DNA of 12,069 bases, from contig PMUF01000246.1 in assembly GCA_003167015.1 (NCBI GenBank), positions 1-12,069 on the forward strand, given 5' to 3'. Position numbers and translations under genes: made by a program. Position 1 is the first letter of the stretch. Each line of letters opens with the position of its first letter. Shown piece after piece: positions 1 through 7,457 of the stretch. The DNA is from Chitinophagaceae bacterium. GTDB lineage: Bacteria > Bacteroidota > Bacteroidia > Chitinophagales > Chitinophagaceae. The notes under the pieces were generated by a model. The model did no database searches and was not told where the DNA came from. It worked only from the letters and a program-made list of their open reading frames with translations.

Positions 1-7
1 AACGACC

Positions 8-37
8 CTCGCGCAACGAGTTCGGTCTCGGCGCGAG
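8..37. other. Strong GC-rich hairpin near left edge
   Basis: Bases 8-14 (CTCGCGC) are the exact reverse complement of 31-37 (GCGCGAG). Inside them 17-20 (CGAG) pairs with 27-30 (CTCG), leaving a two-base bulge and a six-base loop. No T tract follows on either strand, so this is not an obvious intrinsic terminator. The first ~110 bases are visibly GC-richer than the rest and encode nothing I recognise. One minus-strand frame stays open from an ATG at 124 to the window edge, but its product is unfamiliar. Could be a structured non-coding segment, a repeat, or foreign sequence joined at the contig end. Confidence 0.45.
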
Positions 38-121
38 CGGCTGAATTTTCAGGACATGGGTCACGCGCACACAGTGAAGCCCTCGGATATTTCCGACAAT
101 ACCTATTCCTGATAGCACCGC

Positions 122-141
122 CATCCCCTAAATGGAGGATG
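122..141 (-). other. Imperfect hairpin just after the chimeric gene
   Basis: Read on the minus strand, 141-135 pairs with 128-122: seven pairs including one G-T, with a short A/T loop. It starts three bases after the stop codon at 145-147. It has no T run, so it may be a weak terminator, an mRNA 3' stabiliser, or an operator for whatever lies to the left. Confidence 0.3.
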
Positions 142-144
142 CTT

Positions 145-1839
145 TCACTCCGGCGGGTTGTGCAGACTCATGTAGCGGATGGCCGCCTCGGTGCGGCAAC
201 TGACGTGCATTTTTTCGAAGACGTGCTTGAGATGATGGCTGATCGTGACTACGCTCAAATCCAAACGATCCGCGATCATTTTGTTGGAACAACCCTTGGT
301 CAAAAGCAACAGAATCTGCTCTTCCCTCGTGGACAGGTGCAGGGATTTATCGCGGGTTTTTGCCTTGTGGCGAAAGGAACTGATGACGCGGCGGGCGACG
401 TAGAACGTATGGTTCTGTTCGGGGTCCAGCACCTCCAGCAAAGCGGAGGAAGGGTCACCACGGAAATCGCTGCCGGTCTTATCGATCTCGTCCAGGATCA
501 TTACGGGGTTGGAGGATTTTACTTTCCTGAGCGACTGTAATATCCTGCCCGGCATCGCGCCGATATATGTCTTCCGATGGCCACGGATCTCGCTTTCGTC
601 ATGCAGGCCGCCCAGGCTGATCCTGACATATTTACGGCCGATTGCGCTGGCTATGCTGCGGCCCAGGGAAGTCTTGCCGATACCGGGAGGACCGACGAAG
701 CAGAGGATAGGACTCTTCATATCCCCTTTCAGCTTCAGCACAGCGAGGTATTCCAAAATCCGCTCCTTTACCCTGTCCATCCCATAGTGATCATGATCCA
801 GTATTTTCTTCGCCTTTTTAAGGTCGTATGAATCCGCGGTATAATCTTCCCAGGGCAGTTCCAGCATCAGGTCGAGATGGTTATAGACCACGGAATAGTC
901 CGGCGTGCTGGGGTGCATGCGTTCGAGCCGTTCGATGCCCTTGCGGAAAAGGTCTTTGGCTGCAACCGGCCACTTCTTGCCCTCAGCCTTCTTCACCATC
1001 TCCTTTACCTCTCTTTCATTGCTGTCGCCCCCGAGTTCGTCCTTAATGCTCTTCAGCTGCTGCTGTAAGAAATATTCCCGTTGCTGTTTGTCCAGTTCTG
1101 TCTTGGTCCGGTTGGTCAGCTTATTCTTCAGCTCGGCAAACTGCAGCTCCCGCTGCAGCAGTTGCATCAATAGATCCGCACGGGATTTGATATGATGGAT
1201 TTCCAGCAGTTCGTCTTTCTCGTGCAATTCGGTATTGAGATTGCTGGAAACGAAATGGATGAGGAAATAAGGGTTTTCAATATTCTTCAGGATAATGCTG
1301 GCCTCGGATGGGATATTGGGCGACAGCTGGATGATCTGCGATGCGAGATCTTTGATGTTGGAGACATAAGCATCAAAATCCTGCTCCTTGGGCGCCTCTT
1401 CTTCCTGCAGCAGCACCACCTGCGCCTTGAAATAAGGATCCTCCGCAGTGACAGCCCCTACCTTGAAGCGTCTTTTTCCCTGCAGGATCACCGTAGTGCC
1501 GCCGTCCGGCATCTTGATCAACTTGATAATGCGGGCTACCGTACCGACGTCTTCGAGATCCAGCACCCCGGGATCTTCGATGGTGCTGTCCTTTTGCGCC
1601 AATACCCCGATTAGTTTGTCCGCTTTATAAGCATCATTGACCGCTTTTATACTTTTATCCCGTCCTACGGTGATAGGCAGCACGACGCCGGGGAATAGAA
1701 CGGTATTACGCAAGGGAAGTACCGGCAGTTCCTTGGGTATTTCAATATCATTCAGATTTTCGTTGTCGGTTTCGTTCAAAGGTATAATAGGCATGAAATC
1801 CAGGTCATCTTCGGCACGCAGAAATAAGTTCTCTTTCAT
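145..1839 (-). CDS. lon: Truncated Lon protease fused to a LuxR-type HTH domain
   Basis: Lon is a cytosolic ATP-dependent serine protease that degrades misfolded and regulatory proteins. Numbered from the start chosen here (564 aa), the LON substrate-binding N-domain begins near residue 38 (LPVLPLRNTVLFPG), followed by the helical linker, Walker A GPPGIGKT at 383-390 and Walker B VMILDEID at 446-453. Lon identity stops after NHTFY (476-480). The remaining 84 residues match the end of a NarL/LuxR response regulator: a VARRVISSF linker, then a four-helix HTH at about 502-557 containing CSNKMIADRL and SCRTEAA. Sensor 1, the arginine finger and the Ser-Lys protease domain are absent; full Lon is near 800 aa. 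ATG at 1839 is preferred to the ATG at 1878 because a -7-like element overlaps the latter and Lon homology begins near the former. Protease activity is not expected. A misassembly is a serious alternative. Confidence 0.8.
   Translation of the reverse strand: MKENLFLRAEDDLDFMPIIPLNETDNENLNDIEIPKELPVLPLRNTVLFPGVVLPITVGRDKSIKAVNDAYKADKLIGVLAQKDSTIEDPGVLDLEDVGTVARIIKLIKMPDGGTTVILQGKRRFKVGAVTAEDPYFKAQVVLLQEEEAPKEQDFDAYVSNIKDLASQIIQLSPNIPSEASIILKNIENPYFLIHFVSSNLNTELHEKDELLEIHHIKSRADLLMQLLQRELQFAELKNKLTNRTKTELDKQQREYFLQQQLKSIKDELGGDSNEREVKEMVKKAEGKKWPVAAKDLFRKGIERLERMHPSTPDYSVVYNHLDLMLELPWEDYTADSYDLKKAKKILDHDHYGMDRVKERILEYLAVLKLKGDMKSPILCFVGPPGIGKTSLGRSIASAIGRKYVRISLGGLHDESEIRGHRKTYIGAMPGRILQSLRKVKSSNPVMILDEIDKTGSDFRGDPSSALLEVLDPEQNHTFYVARRVISSFRHKAKTRDKSLHLSTREEQILLLLTKGCSNKMIADRLDLSVVTISHHLKHVFEKMHVSCRTEAAIRYMSLHNPPE
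395..405 (-). other. Fusion junction between lon and a response-regulator tail
   Basis: The Lon-specific reading ends with the tyrosine codon at 402-400 and response-regulator-like sequence begins with the valine codon at 399-397. Native Lon normally continues with an Asp-His-Tyr type segment, while response-regulator linkers often read Pro-Tyr/Ile-Ala-Arg. The TAC codon could thus belong to either parent, meaning a microhomology of only a few bases. No insertion sequence, long direct repeat or target duplication is seen at the joint. Confidence 0.65.
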
Positions 1840-1941
1840 CCGGTAGTTTTTGTCTTTGATTTTATGACAAAATAGCACCTGTAATGGAAAAATCCTACTG
1901 TTTTACAGATGAAATATAATAGGTTCAAGTTTAGTGCCAGC

Positions 1942-1970
1942 AAAAAAACCCTCCTGTTTGTCAGGAGGGT
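1942..1970 (-). terminator. Intrinsic terminator of the first beta-barrel gene
   Basis: A perfect 9-bp stem (1948-1956 with 1962-1970) has a five-base loop. On the minus strand it is followed by a seven-base T run at 1948-1942. It lies about 30 bases after the stop of the beta-barrel gene that ends at 1999, so it separates that gene from the Lon chimera, which therefore needs its own promoter in 1840-1941. Confidence 0.9.
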
Positions 1971-1998
1971 CTAATCATGTTATATAAATGCAGCCGGG

Positions 1999-2586
1999 CT
2001 AAAAAATCCGAAAACCTGCATATAGCTGCCATCCCTGGTTCTTCCACGTCGATTCATTGGTCACATTATTGATATTGGTCAGCCCCGCCACATAACGGGC
2101 GCCCACCAGGAAATCGGCCAGATTCAGCTGAGCGCCGCCGACAAGGGCAAAGTCTCCTTTCTTAAAGGCCTGCTCTGCATTGTTGACCAGGTGCTCATCC
2201 TGGTTAAGCAGGATGCCATATTGCGGTCCTGCCAGCAGGCTCAGTAGCGGGATCGGCCGGTAGCTTAACAGAACCGGGATCGTCAGGTAATCCAACTTGC
2301 CTTTTACATCGTTCACGCCATCGGGAACAATGGAAGAAAAGTTGTTGCCGGTGCGGTAATTTGTCTGGTTGAAGTTCAGTTCAGGCTGGATCCCCCATTT
2401 GCTGGTAACATTGATCTGAGCGAAGGCTCCTGCCGTATAACCGAACATGAACTCCTGGTCGAAGGATTCACCGTCTACCTTAAAAAGATTGGCTCCGGCT
2501 TTTATGCCCAGATGAAAACCCTGCGCCTGAGTATGCACGGCGGCTATAACGAGGCATAGTGATAATACAAATGCGTTCCTCTTCAT
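1999..2586 (-). CDS. PorT-family outer-membrane beta-barrel protein
   Basis: A 195-aa exported protein. Residues 1-21 form a typical signal peptide: MKR, a hydrophobic core, and a probable cut after THTQA-like small residues ending in AQA/QG. The rest alternates polar and hydrophobic residues as in a small beta-barrel. It opens with GFHLGIKAGANLFKV, the usual first strand of the Bacteroidota 'outer membrane protein beta-barrel' (PorT-like) families, and contains IQPELNF, PVLLSYRPI and LLAGPQYGIL strands. It ends in an aromatic residue (RIF), as outer-membrane barrels usually do. The substrate is unknown; such proteins are usually structural or of undefined function. It is paralogous to the next gene upstream and is closed by a strong terminator. 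Confidence 0.85.
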   Translation of the reverse strand: MKRNAFVLSLCLVIAAVHTQAQGFHLGIKAGANLFKVDGESFDQEFMFGYTAGAFAQINVTSKWGIQPELNFNQTNYRTGNNFSSIVPDGVNDVKGKLDYLTIPVLLSYRPIPLLSLLAGPQYGILLNQDEHLVNNAEQAFKKGDFALVGGAQLNLADFLVGARYVAGLTNINNVTNESTWKNQGWQLYAGFRIF

Positions 2587-2692
2587 GATGGATTTGTTTT
2601 GATGAGTGAATGGATTGCATGTATTAATTCAACTTATGTGCCATCGTTTTAAGGGCAAATGGTTTGATGCAAAACGTTTGCTCTGATGATCG

Positions 2693-3424
2693 TTATTTCT
2701 TTTTCTTTAGCTTGATATCCCCGATCTGATAGGCGAAATAGGCCTGCAGGCCGTATACCCGCCATGCGTCGGTCGAATTGATGCCGTTGACATTGACCAG
2801 TCCTTCGGAATAGCGGAGTCCCACCTTGATCTTACCCAGGTTCAGCTGGCCGCCAAAAATAAGGGAGAAGTCGCTCTTTGAAAAGGCATTCGCGTCCGAT
2901 CCGCCCGATGTTCCCGACGGGCCAAGGAGACCTGTCGTCTGCGCAACCGCGAAACCATATTGGGGGCCTAACAGGATGGACAGTTCGGGGATAGGCCTGA
3001 AGGCCAGGAGGACCGGGACGGCCAGGTAATCGACGGTTACCAGTTGGCCGCTAACACCTTGATAGATCTGACCGAAACCAGCGCCGGTCTTGCCCTGTAC
3101 CTGGTTAAAAAGCAATTCGGGTTGCAAGCTCCATTTCGAGCTGAAGTTTATTTCGGCATAACCGCCGCCGCTGAAGGCAGGATTATATGTATTATCAAAG
3201 GACCTGCCGCCTATTTTAAAATAATTGACCCCGGCCTTCAATCCCCATTGTATGGATTGCTGGGCATACGAATGCGCAGCCATAATAAAGGTCAATAGTA
3301 AGATAGCTACTCTCTTAAGCACAATAGATGTTGGTTGCGAACGCATGCTGAAAGATAAAGGATTCATGCTCGATTTCATTGTAGATGCTGTTTTTTGTTT
3401 CCTAAATTTGGATTGAAAGGACAC
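2693..3424 (-). CDS. PorT-family outer-membrane beta-barrel protein (paralogue)
   Basis: A beta-barrel protein of up to 243 aa, same family as its downstream neighbour. Shared segments include the first strand (WGLKAGVNYFKIGGRSFDN against LGIKAGANLFKVDGESFDQ), SSKWSLQPELLFNQ, VDYLAVPVLLAFRPIPELSILLGPQYG and a late GGQLNLG...GLRYSEGLVNVN. The signal peptide core is VAILLLTFIMAAHSYAQ. From the outermost ATG the leader before this core would be nearly 40 residues, unusually long. In-frame ATGs at 3379, 3367 and 3346 give more normal leaders, and 3379 follows an A-rich stretch typical of Bacteroidota start regions. The coordinates given are the outer limit. The C-terminus is unusual: after GDI comes a lysine-rich LKKKK tail instead of a terminal aromatic residue, which may alter barrel insertion or mean the last strand lies earlier. 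Confidence 0.82.
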   Translation of the reverse strand: MSFQSKFRKQKTASTMKSSMNPLSFSMRSQPTSIVLKRVAILLLTFIMAAHSYAQQSIQWGLKAGVNYFKIGGRSFDNTYNPAFSGGGYAEINFSSKWSLQPELLFNQVQGKTGAGFGQIYQGVSGQLVTVDYLAVPVLLAFRPIPELSILLGPQYGFAVAQTTGLLGPSGTSGGSDANAFSKSDFSLIFGGQLNLGKIKVGLRYSEGLVNVNGINSTDAWRVYGLQAYFAYQIGDIKLKKKK

Positions 3425-3509
3425 TTGAATAGTTTATAGGTTTGTTAAAATCATTAAAAGGCTCGTTAATTTCCTGATAGCGATAGCCCGCCGGCCTTCA
3501 TACAGGGTG

Positions 3510-4745
3510 TCAGGCTAATTCGATAACGGTTATCTCAGGCAAAACTCCTACACGTCCGGGATAACCGATAAAACCAAAGCCCCTGTTGACATATAGCTTC
3601 TGCAAGCCTTCTTCATACAGGCCGGCCCACTCCTTATAGACGTACTGCACCGGGCTCCATTTCAACCAGGACAACTCTATCCCGAACTGCATCCCATGGG
3701 TGTGACCGGAAAGGGTGAGGTCTATGTCGGGATACTTTGACCGTACCTCCGCATCCCAATGACTGGGGTCATGGCTCATCAGGATTTTGAATGGATATTT
3801 TTCAGTTCCCGGGTAGGCCTCGTTCATCTTGCCATATTTCGGGAACCTTGCCTTGGCACTCCAGTTCTCGATACCGATCAGGGCAATCTGTTCCCCATCC
3901 CGCTCGAGAGCAACATGTTCATTCATCAGCAGCCGCCAACCCATTTCCCGCTGCAATTCCATAAGATGGTTCAGGTTATTCTTTTTCTGCTCCGGCGTTT
4001 CCCACCAGACATAATCGCCATAATCGTGATTACCCAGGATCGAAAAGACCCCCATCGGAGCCTTCAGGCGCGCAAAGATATCCTTATAATCCGTCATTTC
4101 GACGGCCTTATCGTTCACCAGGTCGCCGGTAAATAAGATGAGATCGGGTTTTTCAGCCAGCACCTTGTCTATTCCCCTGGCGACAGCCACTTTGTCTTTA
4201 AAGCTACCAGAATGAATATCAGACAGTTGCACGATTTTTACCCCCTTGAACGAGGCTGGCAGGTTATTGAAGGCTACCGTCAGTTTGCGGACCCGGTAAT
4301 TGTATTTATTGCTGAATCCATATAAAAAGGCAGTATAAAGCCCCGCTCCTACCCCGATGCCCAGCCAGCTAAGAAAAACCGACCGGGAAATACCTTCCGC
4401 GGGGACCCCGGCGCCCGGATGAGCGGACAAGAGGCTGACCACCCACTGGATCAGCCTTCTGACGTCATCGATCAGCAGGAAAACACAAATGAGCAATTTG
4501 GCGAAATAGAGGCTGAGGACCCCAAAAAAAATGTAGCCCTGCAGCCGCGCGAAGTATTGCCGGATAAAAGGCAACAGGCAGAGCGTGATCAGCGTAAGGA
4601 TGGAACACCCCCAGTAGCAATCGTAAATAATCGCCTGCCGGTAAGGGAAAGATGCCTGCGTAATAGCCTTTACCGCTTGAAAAACATAAAGATCGATCAA
4701 CAGGGCTATCATCACGACCATCCAGACCATCCTCCAACTACGCAT
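3510..4745 (-). CDS. Membrane-anchored metallophosphoesterase
   Basis: A 411-aa protein with an N-terminal membrane part and a calcineurin-like phosphoesterase domain, resembling the YkuE/YaeI group. Hydrophobic segments lie near residues 7-25, 45-60, 70-93 and 123-143. The catalytic domain starts near 168 with the two-metal ligand motifs in order: D176-x-H178, G207-D208, G238-N-H-D241, H325 (SHD) and G347-HTH-350. All expected metal ligands are present, so it should be active as a phosphodiesterase or phosphatase at the membrane face. The substrate is unknown; some related proteins act on lipid-linked substrates. It has its own upstream region shared divergently with parA. The 85-base gap to the next minus-strand gene holds no terminator. 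Confidence 0.88.
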   Translation of the reverse strand: MRSWRMVWMVVMIALLIDLYVFQAVKAITQASFPYRQAIIYDCYWGCSILTLITLCLLPFIRQYFARLQGYIFFGVLSLYFAKLLICVFLLIDDVRRLIQWVVSLLSAHPGAGVPAEGISRSVFLSWLGIGVGAGLYTAFLYGFSNKYNYRVRKLTVAFNNLPASFKGVKIVQLSDIHSGSFKDKVAVARGIDKVLAEKPDLILFTGDLVNDKAVEMTDYKDIFARLKAPMGVFSILGNHDYGDYVWWETPEQKKNNLNHLMELQREMGWRLLMNEHVALERDGEQIALIGIENWSAKARFPKYGKMNEAYPGTEKYPFKILMSHDPSHWDAEVRSKYPDIDLTLSGHTHGMQFGIELSWLKWSPVQYVYKEWAGLYEEGLQKLYVNRGFGFIGYPGRVGVLPEITVIELA

Positions 4746-4785
4746 GCAAAAGAAATTTATATCTCATAAATTATGACGAAGAACG

Positions 4786-4874
4786 TAAATTTGCCATCCT
4801 GTCAGGGCCGGGTCCGGACTGAAAGTCAGCGGCCAAAGTTCGGAATATTCCCCGGTGGGCAAAACTAAATTTTG
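4786..4874 (+). promoter_or_regulatory. parA leader with two promoter-like boxes and palindromes
   Basis: A perfect TAnnTTTG box (TAAATTTG) lies at 4786-4793 and a near match (TAAATTTTG, one base longer) at 4866-4874. The bases after each also resemble each other (GCCATCCTG and GTCATCTTG), as in duplicated start regions. Between them are palindromes GTCCGGAC (4812-4819) and GGAATATTCC (4842-4851). No clear -33 TTTG is placed at the usual distance from either box. Likely holds the parAB promoter and perhaps an autoregulatory site; this is inference. Confidence 0.35.
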
Positions 4875-4911
4875 TCATCTTGATGATTGGTGACACTTTT
4901 ACAAGCATATT

Positions 4912-5712
4912 ATGGGCAAAACTATCGGAGTTGCAAATCAAAAAGGAGGTGTAGGAAAGACTACCTCGGCGATTAACCTGGCGGCCAGCTTTGCCGTATT
5001 GGAGTTTAAAACGCTGTTGGTGGATGCGGATCCGCAGGCTAACAGCACTACCGGAGTAGGATTCGACCTGCATAACGTCACCCAGAGTTTGTATGACTGC
5101 ATGGTCAATCATGTCCCTGTGAAGGACGTGATCCTTAAATCGGAAATTCCTCACCTTGATGTGGTACCTTCTCATATCGACCTGGTAGGATATGAGATCG
5201 AAATGATCAACTACCCTAACCGGGAGAGTGTGCTGAAAGGCATTTTGGAACCGGTCAAGGAAGAATATGATTTTATCATCATAGATTGCTCGCCTTCCCT
5301 GGGTCTGATTACGGTCAATGCCCTGACGGCTTCTGATTCGGTGATCGTCCCGGTACAAACCGAATTTTTTGCACTGGAAGGGCTGGGAAAATTGCTGAAC
5401 ACCGTTAAAATCGTCCAGAGCCGGCTGAATACCAGACTGGCCATCGAAGGTATCCTCATGACCATGTATGACGGCAGGCTGCGCCTGTGCAACCAGGTGG
5501 TCAGCGAAGTAAGGAAGCATTTTGATGAAATAGTCTTTAATACGATCATTCACCGGAATACCAAGATCAGCGAAGCGCCCAGCGTGGGCAAACCGGTGAT
5601 CCTGTACGATGCGCTCAGCAAGGGTTCGGTCAATTACCTGAACCTCGCCAAGGAAATCCTCCAAAAGAACAATCTGACCCGCATCCGGCAGGAAGAGAGA
5701 ATACTGGAATAG
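4912..5712 (+). CDS. parA: Chromosome-partitioning ATPase ParA (Soj)
   Basis: A 266-aa cytosolic ATPase of the ParA/Soj/MinD superfamily, of usual length for a chromosomal type without an N-terminal HTH. It moves the ParB-bound origin region by cycling on the nucleoid. The deviant Walker A KGGVGKTT with the signature lysine is at 11-18, switch I LVDADPQANST at about 36-46, and Walker B IIIDCSPSLG centred on D125. The C-terminal part has the conserved RNTKISEAPS and PVILYDALSKGS segments. ParB follows after 27 bases, the usual order in Bacteroidota chromosomes. ATG at 4912 begins directly before the conserved first strand, so the start is secure. No Shine-Dalgarno sequence is present. Confidence 0.96.
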   Translation: MGKTIGVANQKGGVGKTTSAINLAASFAVLEFKTLLVDADPQANSTTGVGFDLHNVTQSLYDCMVNHVPVKDVILKSEIPHLDVVPSHIDLVGYEIEMINYPNRESVLKGILEPVKEEYDFIIIDCSPSLGLITVNALTASDSVIVPVQTEFFALEGLGKLLNTVKIVQSRLNTRLAIEGILMTMYDGRLRLCNQVVSEVRKHFDEIVFNTIIHRNTKISEAPSVGKPVILYDALSKGSVNYLNLAKEILQKNNLTRIRQEERILE

Positions 5713-5739
5713 CCGCACCCGACATTACAAAACAAAAAC

Positions 5740-6660
5740 ATGACAACCCCTCATAAAAAAGATAAAGAGGCTTTGGGAAAGGGTATCCGATCCCTGCTGC
5801 AAAGTATAGACGCCGATCTCAAAACGACTTCCGGTGAATTGAAATCTTCCGTCGTAGAAGCCGTGACAAACATGCTGCGTATCCCGCTGGATCAGATTGA
5901 GGCCAATCCGCGGCAGCCGAGACATGATTTCGATGAGGTGGCCCTGCAGGAACTGGCGCATTCCATCCGGCTACACGACATCATCCAGCCTGTGACCGTG
6001 TCCAGGCTTCCGACCGGTAAGTACCGGTTGATATCCGGCGAACGGCGTTTCAGGGCCGCGAAGATCGCGGAACTGGCAGATATACCGGCTTATGTCCGGC
6101 AGGCCGATGACCAGCAATTACTCGAGTTGGCCCTGCTGGAGAACCTGCAGCGGGAAGACCTCAATGCAATGGAAATAGCCCTGAGCTATAAAAGGATGAT
6201 GGAGGAGCTGAACTACACGCAGGAACAGGTAGCCGAACGGATGGGGAAAGAACGGAGCACTGTCGCTAATTATATCCGGCTGCTCAAATTGCCTCCCGAT
6301 ATCCAGGTGGCGGTCCGCAGCAATCAATTGTCGATGGGGCATGCGCGTGCATTGATCAATGTGGATACGGTAGATAAGCAACTTTATCTTTTCAGCGAGA
6401 TAAAGGATAAAGGACTTTCCGTCCGTCAGACGGAAGAGCTGGTCAGGAAATTATATAAGGAAAATGGCGATGTTAAAAATTCGGTAAAGCCTTCATTACC
6501 CGAAGCTTTCAAAAGAATTGAAGATAACTTAGCATCACATTTCAGCACCCGGGTAAAGCTCAATCATAATAAAAAAGGAGAAGGCAGCATTTCCATTGAG
6601 TATTACTCCCTTCAGGAATTGAATAAATTACTGGATCAACTGGGTGTCTCCGTTAATTAA
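5740..6660 (+). CDS. parB: Chromosome-partitioning protein ParB (Spo0J), CTPase
   Basis: A 306-aa ParB/Spo0J family DNA-binding clamp that loads at parS sites using CTP and stimulates ParA. The N-terminus has the short LGKGIRSLL segment typical of ParA-contacting tails. The CTP-binding domain shows NPRQPR (56-61), the GERRFRAAK box (100-108) and ENLQRED (134-140). The central HTH at about 158-184 (YTQEQVAERMGKERSTVANY) recognises parS. The C-terminal ~60 residues form the usual dimerisation domain, reached through a variable linker near 240-255. All key motifs are intact. No canonical parS palindrome is visible inside this window, so the sites it uses lie elsewhere or have a diverged form. 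Confidence 0.96.
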   Translation: MTTPHKKDKEALGKGIRSLLQSIDADLKTTSGELKSSVVEAVTNMLRIPLDQIEANPRQPRHDFDEVALQELAHSIRLHDIIQPVTVSRLPTGKYRLISGERRFRAAKIAELADIPAYVRQADDQQLLELALLENLQREDLNAMEIALSYKRMMEELNYTQEQVAERMGKERSTVANYIRLLKLPPDIQVAVRSNQLSMGHARALINVDTVDKQLYLFSEIKDKGLSVRQTEELVRKLYKENGDVKNSVKPSLPEAFKRIEDNLASHFSTRVKLNHNKKGEGSISIEYYSLQELNKLLDQLGVSVN

Positions 6661-6670
6661 GCATCCTGCG

Positions 6671-7408
6671 ATGAATAAGGTCCACCCTTTACTGTTCCTC
6701 CCCCTTTTTTTGGCCTTGTCCCATACAGGCAGGTGTCAGACCGACACCGCTTCTTCCTATTTGAAAGGCAACCGCGAGCCAGCCACGGATACCTTGCCTG
6801 CCAGGGGCAATAGACGCCATAAGGGTCAAAGTCTCTCTCCTTATGCCCCCGATTCACTCGCCAGGAGACATGATCCGCGTAAAGCCACCTTATACTCTGC
6901 CGTTTGCCCCGGCCTGGGCCAGATCTATAACCATAAATACTGGAAAGTGCCCATTGTCTGGGCAGCAGTCGGGATACCTGCCTATACTTTTTTTTATAAC
7001 AAAGGCTGGTATAAGAAATGCCAGTATGCCTTGACCGTCATCGATAATTATGAGACCGCCGGTTATATCGCGCCGCTGCCTGATTCTGTAATAGCAAAGA
7101 TCAACCCGAAGGTCAACTCGCAGCTACAGCCATTCGTCGTACAGCTGGATGACAATGACGTGCGCAACTACCGCAATGAGTTCCGGCAGAATGAAGACTA
7201 CTCCCTTCTCTTCTTTTTGCTTTTCTGGGGACTGCAGATCGTAGATGCGACAGTGGATGCGCATCTGAAGTATTTCGATATCAGCGACCAGCTGACGATG
7301 CAGCTAAAGAACCCCTCCCCTAACATGCTGCCCGGCAATGCCACCGGGATTAGCCTGGTATTCGATTGGCACAGGCCCCGGCACAAGCTGATTCAACTGG
7401 GGCCCTGA
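6671..7408 (+). CDS. DUF5683 domain membrane protein
   Basis: A 245-aa protein of the Bacteroidota DUF5683 family, unknown in function. A signal peptide or N-terminal anchor spans about 1-23. A polar, poorly conserved stretch follows to about 68, then the family core: PRKATLYSAVCPGLGQIYN (69-87), a hydrophobic segment at 92-108 with KYWKVPIVW before it, and a second at about 178-192 leading into VDATVDAHL (191-199). The conserved PGLGQ.YN motif is shared by small two-helix membrane proteins. ATG at 6671 is preferred to the in-frame ATG at 6644, which would overlap parB and put charged residues before the signal. It sits 11 bases after parB and 49 before dapB, a position kept in many Bacteroidota, so a role tied to division or envelope growth is possible but unproven. 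Confidence 0.85.
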   Translation: MNKVHPLLFLPLFLALSHTGRCQTDTASSYLKGNREPATDTLPARGNRRHKGQSLSPYAPDSLARRHDPRKATLYSAVCPGLGQIYNHKYWKVPIVWAAVGIPAYTFFYNKGWYKKCQYALTVIDNYETAGYIAPLPDSVIAKINPKVNSQLQPFVVQLDDNDVRNYRNEFRQNEDYSLLFFLLFWGLQIVDATVDAHLKYFDISDQLTMQLKNPSPNMLPGNATGISLVFDWHRPRHKLIQLGP

Positions 7409-7434
7409 CCAGCGTACAGTCGCAAAAAAAATTG

Positions 7435-7442
7435 TAATTTTG
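7435..7442 (+). promoter_or_regulatory. Promoter -7 box before dapB
   Basis: TAATTTTG matches the Bacteroidota -7 consensus TAnnTTTG exactly and would start a transcript roughly 9-15 bases before the dapB ATG at 7458. No TTG is seen at the usual -33 distance. If active, it lets dapB be expressed apart from parAB. Confidence 0.45.
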
Positions 7443-7457
7443 CGCAAAAATCACCAA

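Noticed and set aside
1..540. Plus-strand reading frame open from the left edge to 540
   Set aside because: From 145 on it is antisense to the Lon/LuxR chimera, whose protein motifs are unmistakable, and the product has no recognisable domain.
4771..5718. Minus-strand reading frame of 315 codons across parA
   Set aside because: ParA on the other strand has every family motif; the antisense product is rich in Asp, His and Arg with no familiar fold, typical of a shadow frame.
6644..6670. Upstream ATG for the DUF5683 gene overlapping parB
   Set aside because: It would add nine residues before a normal signal peptide start; the ATG at 6671 follows parB cleanly.
7440..7457. TTG start extending dapB by six codons
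   Set aside because: The TTG overlaps the -7 box and the extra residues precede the conserved first strand that begins directly at the ATG at 7458.
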